A stretch of DNA of 11,406 nucleotides, taken from positions 10,872-22,277 of the forward strand of contig DBXU01000083.1 in assembly GCA_002310075.1 (NCBI GenBank), in the 5' to 3' direction. This document shows positions 7,562 to 11,406 of this stretch, in pieces; the stretch's first letter is position 1, and every line of letters begins with the position of its first letter. The stretch comes from Bacteroidales bacterium UBA1204. GTDB lineage: Bacteria; Bacteroidota; Bacteroidia; Bacteroidales; F082. Below the pieces are notes generated by a model, which saw nothing but the letters and a program-made list of their open reading frames with translations, did no database searches and was not told where the DNA came from. The translations under genes and the position numbers were made by a program.

Positions 7562-8606
7562 CTTTCATTCCAAAAATGTTAAACTTCCTTTCCCAGGCTC
7601 TTTTTCCCGACGACATGAAAAGCTCCACAAGGAGCAGCAGGATGGCAAAGCCCACAAACCATTGGAACTGGTCCTCATAGTCGGTGAACACCTTGGCTTC
7701 GATCTCCGACTTGTCCATCTTGTTGATGTCGTCATATATTTTCTCCAGACCTACGTTGGAGTTGCTGGCGCGGACATACAATCCGTTGCCTGCCGCAGCG
7801 ATTTTCTGCAGCATCTGTTCGTCGAGGCGTGTGATGATGGTGTTGCCGTTCTTATCCTTACGGTAGCCTATCTGATGGCCATATTGGTTATACTCAGGAA
7901 TGGGGGCACCATCGGCGAGACCCATACCAATGGTATAGATCTTTATGCCTTTCTTGGAGACGAATTCGGCCGCTTTCACGGCAGCATCGTTCTCGTGGTC
8001 CTCGCCATCCGAAATGATGACGATGGCCTTGCCATGATCATCGTCTGAGAATGACTTGAAAGCCAAATTGATGGCTTCGGCGATGGCAGTACCTTGCGAG
8101 GCCACCAAGCTGGTGTTAACCGTCGAGAGGAACATCTTGGCGGCTGAATAGTCGGTGGTGATAGGCAGTTGCACAAAAGCCTTGTCGGCAAAAACGATAA
8201 CGCCGATACGGTCGCCTCTCAGCTCACTGATAAGCTTGTTGATGGCCTGCTTGGAACGTTCCAAACGGCTTGGCACGATGTCTTCGGCATTCATCGAATT
8301 GGAAACGTCGATGGCCAAATACAAATCGATGCCCTCGCGTTTCACCTCCTCCATCTTGGAGCCGCTTTGCAGATTGGCCAAAGCCAGTATCAGCGAGGCC
8401 ACCATGAGGAGGAATACGACAAACTTGAAGTTAGCTCTTCGGTCCGAGCGGTTGGGGACCAGATAATCGCGCATCTCGATTTGGGCAAATCTTTTGAAAC
8501 GCTTTTTCTGTCCCACACGGAACAAGATATAGATGATGACCAATACCGGTATGATGGCCAACCAGTAAAGGTATTCGGGATGTTCAAATCGCAATACGTT
8601 TTCCAT
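7545..8606 (-). CDS. batB: BatB, membrane-anchored vWA protein
   Basis: A 353-residue protein with two N-terminal membrane helices (about 11-29 and 60-77), a vWA domain (about 92-300) and one C-terminal helix (about 315-331), the usual BatA/BatB layout. The metal-ion-dependent adhesion site (MIDAS) looks complete: DVSNSM with D100, S102 and S104; T173 in QGTAIAEA; D200 in IISDGEDH. The motif GDRIGVIVFADKAFVQLPITTDYSA is characteristic of this family. It should bind a divalent metal and engage a protein partner at the inner membrane. It is distinguished from BatA by being second in order, by DVSNSM in place of DVSGSM, and by the basic stretch KKRFKRF after the first helix. It starts 4 nt after batA and overlaps batC by 17 nt. 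A role in aerotolerance is the historical name; the mechanism is unknown. Confidence 0.92.
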   Translation of the reverse strand: MENVLRFEHPEYLYWLAIIPVLVIIYILFRVGQKKRFKRFAQIEMRDYLVPNRSDRRANFKFVVFLLMVASLILALANLQSGSKMEEVKREGIDLYLAIDVSNSMNAEDIVPSRLERSKQAINKLISELRGDRIGVIVFADKAFVQLPITTDYSAAKMFLSTVNTSLVASQGTAIAEAINLAFKSFSDDDHGKAIVIISDGEDHENDAAVKAAEFVSKKGIKIYTIGMGLADGAPIPEYNQYGHQIGYRKDKNGNTIITRLDEQMLQKIAAAGNGLYVRASNSNVGLEKIYDDINKMDKSEIEAKVFTDYEDQFQWFVGFAILLLLVELFMSSGKRAWERKFNIFGMKDEKVQ

Positions 8607-8610
8607 AGTC

Positions 8611-9609
8611 TTAGTCCGTTATAGTCCTAAAAATGGTTTTACGCAAAAGGAACTCGAGCAGCAGCAAGGCAAGGGCCCAAGCCACCAGGGGATAGAACTC
8701 TTCGTGAAGGCGGCGGAACTCGGTCACCTCGATCTTGGAGCGTTCCAGCTTGTCGATTTCCGTATAAATTTCATCCAACTTTTGGTTGGAGGTAGCGCGG
8801 TAATACCTTCCACCCGTCGAGTTGGCGATGGTGGTCAACAGCTTTTCGTCGATTTCCACCCTCATCTGCTGGATCTGGGTCCCGAAAGGCGTTTGCACCG
8901 GATAGGGTGCCGTACCATAGGAGCCCACGCCAATGGTATAGACACGGATGCCAAACAGTTTGGCCATTTCAGCGGCAGTATAAGGGTCGACGGAACCGGC
9001 GTTGTTCATACCGTCAGTAAGCAGAATGACCACCTTCGAAATGGCTTCGCTGTCCTTCAGACGACTAATGGCTGTCGCCAATCCGTCACCTATGGCGGTG
9101 CCGTCGTCGATGAGGCCATTTTTCATCTCGGCCAGCATGTTAAGCATCACACCGTGGTCGGTGGTCAGCGGCACCTGTGTAAACGACTCGCCCGAGAAGA
9201 TGACGAGACCCATGCGGTCGCCGGGACGGTCGTTCACGAAGTCGGAAGCCACGCGCTTGGCAGCCGTCAAACGGTCGGGTTTAAGGTCGCGCGCCAACAT
9301 GGAGCCCGACACGTCCATCGCCATCACGATGTCGATGCCTTCGATATTTGAGGTCGAGTTAGTAGAAGAACTCTGCGGACGCGCCAAAGCCACGATGAGC
9401 AAGGCGAGCGCCGCCAGCTTCAAGGCAAATAGAAGATGGCGCAGATAGGGCTTCCACGATTTGGGCAGCTTGGCGAGACCGCTCAAGTCGGAGAAACGCA
9501 CTGAAGCTTCCTGTTTCTTATGGCGCACCACATACCAAAGGATGGCCAACGGCACGAGCAAAAGGAGCCAAAGCAGCTTGGGATTCGCAAATTCAATATT
9601 CTCAAACAT
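8611..9609 (-). CDS. batA: BatA, membrane-anchored vWA protein
   Basis: A 332-residue protein paralogous to BatB. Membrane helices lie at about 11-28, 56-76 and 306-322, framing a vWA domain at about 91-295. MIDAS residues are intact: D99, S101 and S103 in DVSGSM; T171 in DDGTAIGDGLATAI; D199 in LLTDGMNN. The family motif RPGDRMGLVIFSGESFTQVPLTTD is present. The TDGMNNAGSVDPYTAAEMAK segment and the internal PVQTPFGTQIQQM loop are typical BatA features. It is expected to sit in the inner membrane and form metal-dependent contacts with other Bat proteins or a MoxR partner. It overlaps the preceding gene by 8 nt and has a strong AGGAGGT ribosome site, while batB follows after 4 nt. Confidence 0.93.
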   Translation of the reverse strand: MFENIEFANPKLLWLLLLVPLAILWYVVRHKKQEASVRFSDLSGLAKLPKSWKPYLRHLLFALKLAALALLIVALARPQSSSTNSTSNIEGIDIVMAMDVSGSMLARDLKPDRLTAAKRVASDFVNDRPGDRMGLVIFSGESFTQVPLTTDHGVMLNMLAEMKNGLIDDGTAIGDGLATAISRLKDSEAISKVVILLTDGMNNAGSVDPYTAAEMAKLFGIRVYTIGVGSYGTAPYPVQTPFGTQIQQMRVEIDEKLLTTIANSTGGRYYRATSNQKLDEIYTEIDKLERSKIEVTEFRRLHEEFYPLVAWALALLLLEFLLRKTIFRTITD

Positions 9610-10624
9610 CCTTTACCTCCTCTTTCTCGGCCACCATAGTCTTGTCCGCTTTCATTTGTGCTGCAGCGGCTTCTTTGGCTTTCATATCTTGATAATGCGT
9701 ATAGCTTTCGTTGACGAAGTCCGTCATGCTGTTCATGGCGTTCTCGCTCTCCAAATTAGAGCTTGAATATTTGGCGAATTTCACCAAGTCGGCGACTTCC
9801 ATGGTGTCCTTCAGCTTATCGTAGGTCTCTTTCGGGAACTGCAGCGGCTTGATCTCTTCCAGGATGTCGTCGGTAGTCATCTCAACAGCGTTGACACCAA
9901 ACTGCCCTTCGATGTATTCGCGGACGATGTCGGTCAACGTCGAGAAGTATTCCTTTACCTTGCCCGACTGCCAAAGCTTCTGTTGACGCAATTCCTCGAG
10001 GTCGCCGATCGCCTTGTTGTAGGGTGGGACGGCAGGAACTCTGACGAATTCGCCATCTGCAGCTTTCTTAGCCTTACGACGTTTGTTATAGAACCATATC
10101 CCCATGCCCAAAAGAACGGCAATCAAAACCGCCAAAACCCAAGGAAACACCTCTTTCATGGTGATGGGGGCAGCGAGGGGCTCCACGATGGGCTTGTAGG
10201 CCAAGGTGGTGTCGACCGTAATCGTGGTGGCATACAAATCAACGGGGTCCGTATAGGCTTTCAAGCGGTTCGGATCGTCGAACGACTTGGCATAGGTCAG
10301 GCCGACAGCAGGCAGTCGGATTTGGCCCGTGTCGAAAGTCATCAACGTAAGCTGTTGGCGTACGATGACATTGCTATCGGCATCGGCAGTACGTTCCACA
10401 TTGCCACGCTTGACGATGTCAATCTGTTCCGACAATGAGTCGCTGGCGAAGTCGTTCCATTCCACAAACCACCCGTAAGGCGCTTTCATGCTGAGGTCGA
10501 GGGTGAACGGCTTGCCGACTTGCACGTGGGTGTCGCCGACCTTACCTTCCACCTCCACCTGTTGTGCCTTCAAACTGGTAAGCAGGGTGAACAGGGCCAT
10601 CAAAAACAAAACATATTTCTTCAT
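9602..10624 (-). CDS. Membrane-anchored DUF4381-like protein of the bat operon
   Basis: A 340-residue protein with a signal peptide (1-20, MKKYVLFLMALFTLL...LKA before Q21), a periplasmic beta-rich segment (about 22-155) resembling one BatD module (VGKPFTLDLSMKAPYG), one membrane helix (about 159-179), a basic stop-transfer stretch (NKRRKAKK) and a cytosolic helical region. The latter has AIGDLEELRQQKLWQSGKVKEY followed by TDIVREYIEGQFGVNAVEMTTDDILEEI (about 205-258), the pattern of DUF4381-type proteins that accompany DUF58 and vWA genes. The last 25 residues or so are Ala-, Lys- and Glu-rich and probably disordered. No enzymatic motif is seen; a link between DUF58/MoxR and the vWA proteins is inferred from position. 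It overlaps the DUF58 gene by 4 nt (ATGA) and batA by 8 nt, indicating coupled translation. Its architecture is that of a shortened BatD. Confidence 0.75.
   Translation of the reverse strand: MKKYVLFLMALFTLLTSLKAQQVEVEGKVGDTHVQVGKPFTLDLSMKAPYGWFVEWNDFASDSLSEQIDIVKRGNVERTADADSNVIVRQQLTLMTFDTGQIRLPAVGLTYAKSFDDPNRLKAYTDPVDLYATTITVDTTLAYKPIVEPLAAPITMKEVFPWVLAVLIAVLLGMGIWFYNKRRKAKKAADGEFVRVPAVPPYNKAIGDLEELRQQKLWQSGKVKEYFSTLTDIVREYIEGQFGVNAVEMTTDDILEEIKPLQFPKETYDKLKDTMEVADLVKFAKYSSSNLESENAMNSMTDFVNESYTHYQDMKAKEAAAAQMKADKTMVAEKEEVKDV
9615..9621 (-). promoter_or_regulatory. Strong ribosome binding site of batA
   Basis: AGGAGGT on the minus strand, 5 nt before the batA ATG at 9609, lies inside the end of the preceding gene. 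It is a near-perfect Shine-Dalgarno, uncommon in Bacteroidetes, where such sites are usually weak. It supports the chosen batA start and may raise BatA output within the operon. Confidence 0.65.
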
Positions 10625-11406
10625 CTTCTTGCCTCCCTTTTCTTAAAGAGTTGCATCAAAGGTTTCACGTAATCCTCACCCGTGTAGATATGGGCATTGT
10701 CGATGCCATGTTTGCTGAATTCACGGTTGAGTTCAAGGGACTTGTATTGTATCATCTGACGGTAAGCCTCGTTCCATGCGCGGCTTGAAGTGTCGACCCA
10801 GCGTTCCTTGCCCGTCTCCGAGTCACGGAACTTCACCAGCCCCACCTTGGGGATGTCCATCTCGCGGCGGTCGGTGATACGCAATGCCACCAAGTCGTGC
10901 TTGTTGGCTGCGATTTGCATCTCCTTCTCGAAGCTTTTGTCCGTCATGAAGTCGGATATCAGGAAGGCGGTGGTGCGACGCTTGATGGCCGAGGTCAAGA
11001 AACGCAGGCCTTCGCCGATGTCGGTGCCGCGTTCCGTTGGCTCGAAGTCGACAATCTCACGGATGATACGAAGGATATGCGAGCTGCCTTTCTTGGGCGG
11101 GATGAACTTCTCGATCTTGCTGCTGAAGAAGATGACGCCCACCTTGTCGTTGTTCTGGATGGCAGAAAACGCCAAAACGGCAGCCAGCTCGGCAGTCAGG
11201 TCACGTTTCGACTGGCTCTGCGAACCGAAGTCATTGGAACCCGACACGTCGATGAGCAACATCACTGTCATCTCGCGCTCTTCTTCGAAGATCTTGACGA
11301 AAGGCTTGTTGAAGCGGGCAGTGACGTTCCAGTCGATGTTACGGATGTCGTCACCATACTCGTATTCGCGCACCTCGCTAAAGGTCATACCACGCCCCTT
11401 GAAGGC
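10621..11406 (-). CDS. DUF58 protein, vWA-like fold (5' end beyond window)
   Basis: The reading frame stays open to the right edge: six codons (AFKGRG) precede the methionine at 11388, giving AFKGRGMTFSEVREYEYGDD, the standard internal DUF58 sequence. The real start is therefore outside, with perhaps 30 residues missing from a family of about 290. Numbering from that internal Met, the signature GDDIRNIDWNVTAR is at 12-25, and a vWA-like core follows with LLIDVSGSND (D47, S49, S51), RGTDIGEGL (T122) and FLISDFMTD (D146), so the metal site appears complete. No signal peptide or membrane helix is seen; the protein is probably cytosolic. DUF58 proteins are encoded next to MoxR AAA+ ATPases and are thought to work with them; moxR would be expected just upstream. 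The stop overlaps the start of the next gene as ATGA. Confidence 0.93.
   Translation of the reverse strand, partial: AFKGRGMTFSEVREYEYGDDIRNIDWNVTARFNKPFVKIFEEEREMTVMLLIDVSGSNDFGSQSQSKRDLTAELAAVLAFSAIQNNDKVGVIFFSSKIEKFIPPKKGSSHILRIIREIVDFEPTERGTDIGEGLRFLTSAIKRRTTAFLISDFMTDKSFEKEMQIAANKHDLVALRITDRREMDIPKVGLVKFRDSETGKERWVDTSSRAWNEAYRQMIQYKSLELNREFSKHGIDNAHIYTGEDYVKPLMQLFKKREARR

Noticed and set aside
8704..9351. 215-codon plus-strand frame antisense to batA
   Set aside because: His/Val/Gly-rich composition without motifs; batA has an intact vWA domain and metal site here.

Overview
The window holds most of a Bacteroides aerotolerance (bat) operon and one secreted-protein gene, all on the minus strand, so it reads right to left. 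The bat gene set, a C-terminal type IX secretion (T9SS) sorting domain on the secreted protein and a TATATTTG promoter box (Bacteroidetes -7 type) all point to the phylum Bacteroidetes, most likely a Bacteroidales member with moderately high GC. I cannot name a genus.

Layout in transcription order: a DUF58 protein whose 5' end lies beyond the right edge (10621-11406); a membrane-anchored DUF4381-like protein (9602-10624); batA (8611-9609) and batB (7545-8606), two membrane-anchored von Willebrand A (vWA) proteins; batC (5933-7561), a periplasmic TPR protein; batD (4063-5931), a large periplasmic protein with one membrane anchor; and batE (3271-4038), a TPR protein with two membrane helices and an SH3b domain. 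Neighbouring genes overlap by 4, 8 and 17 nt or are separated by 1, 4 and 24 nt, so they probably form one transcript. A moxR ATPase gene usually precedes DUF58 in such operons and would lie just outside the window. The probable arrangement is an envelope complex: cytosolic DUF58 working with the MoxR chaperone-like ATPase, vWA domains on BatA/BatB at the inner membrane, and TPR or beta-rich partners in the periplasm. The biochemical role of Bat proteins is unsettled: aerotolerance was proposed in Bacteroides fragilis but was not confirmed by work in Leptospira.

A 173-nt spacer with a good Bacteroidetes promoter then leads into a separate 968-residue secreted Asp-box (BNR) repeat protein with a T9SS type A sorting domain (191-3097), which ends at a strong intrinsic terminator (136-168). 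The left 130 nt are non-coding and rich in small palindromes, including a copy of the widespread GTCATTGCGAGGA intergenic repeat motif.

The most unusual feature is batC. Its recognisable BatC ends (N-terminal TPRs; C-terminal Gln tract and a tail ending KDW) are separated by four tandem repeats of about 77 residues that resemble divergent InlB B-repeats, roughly doubling the protein.
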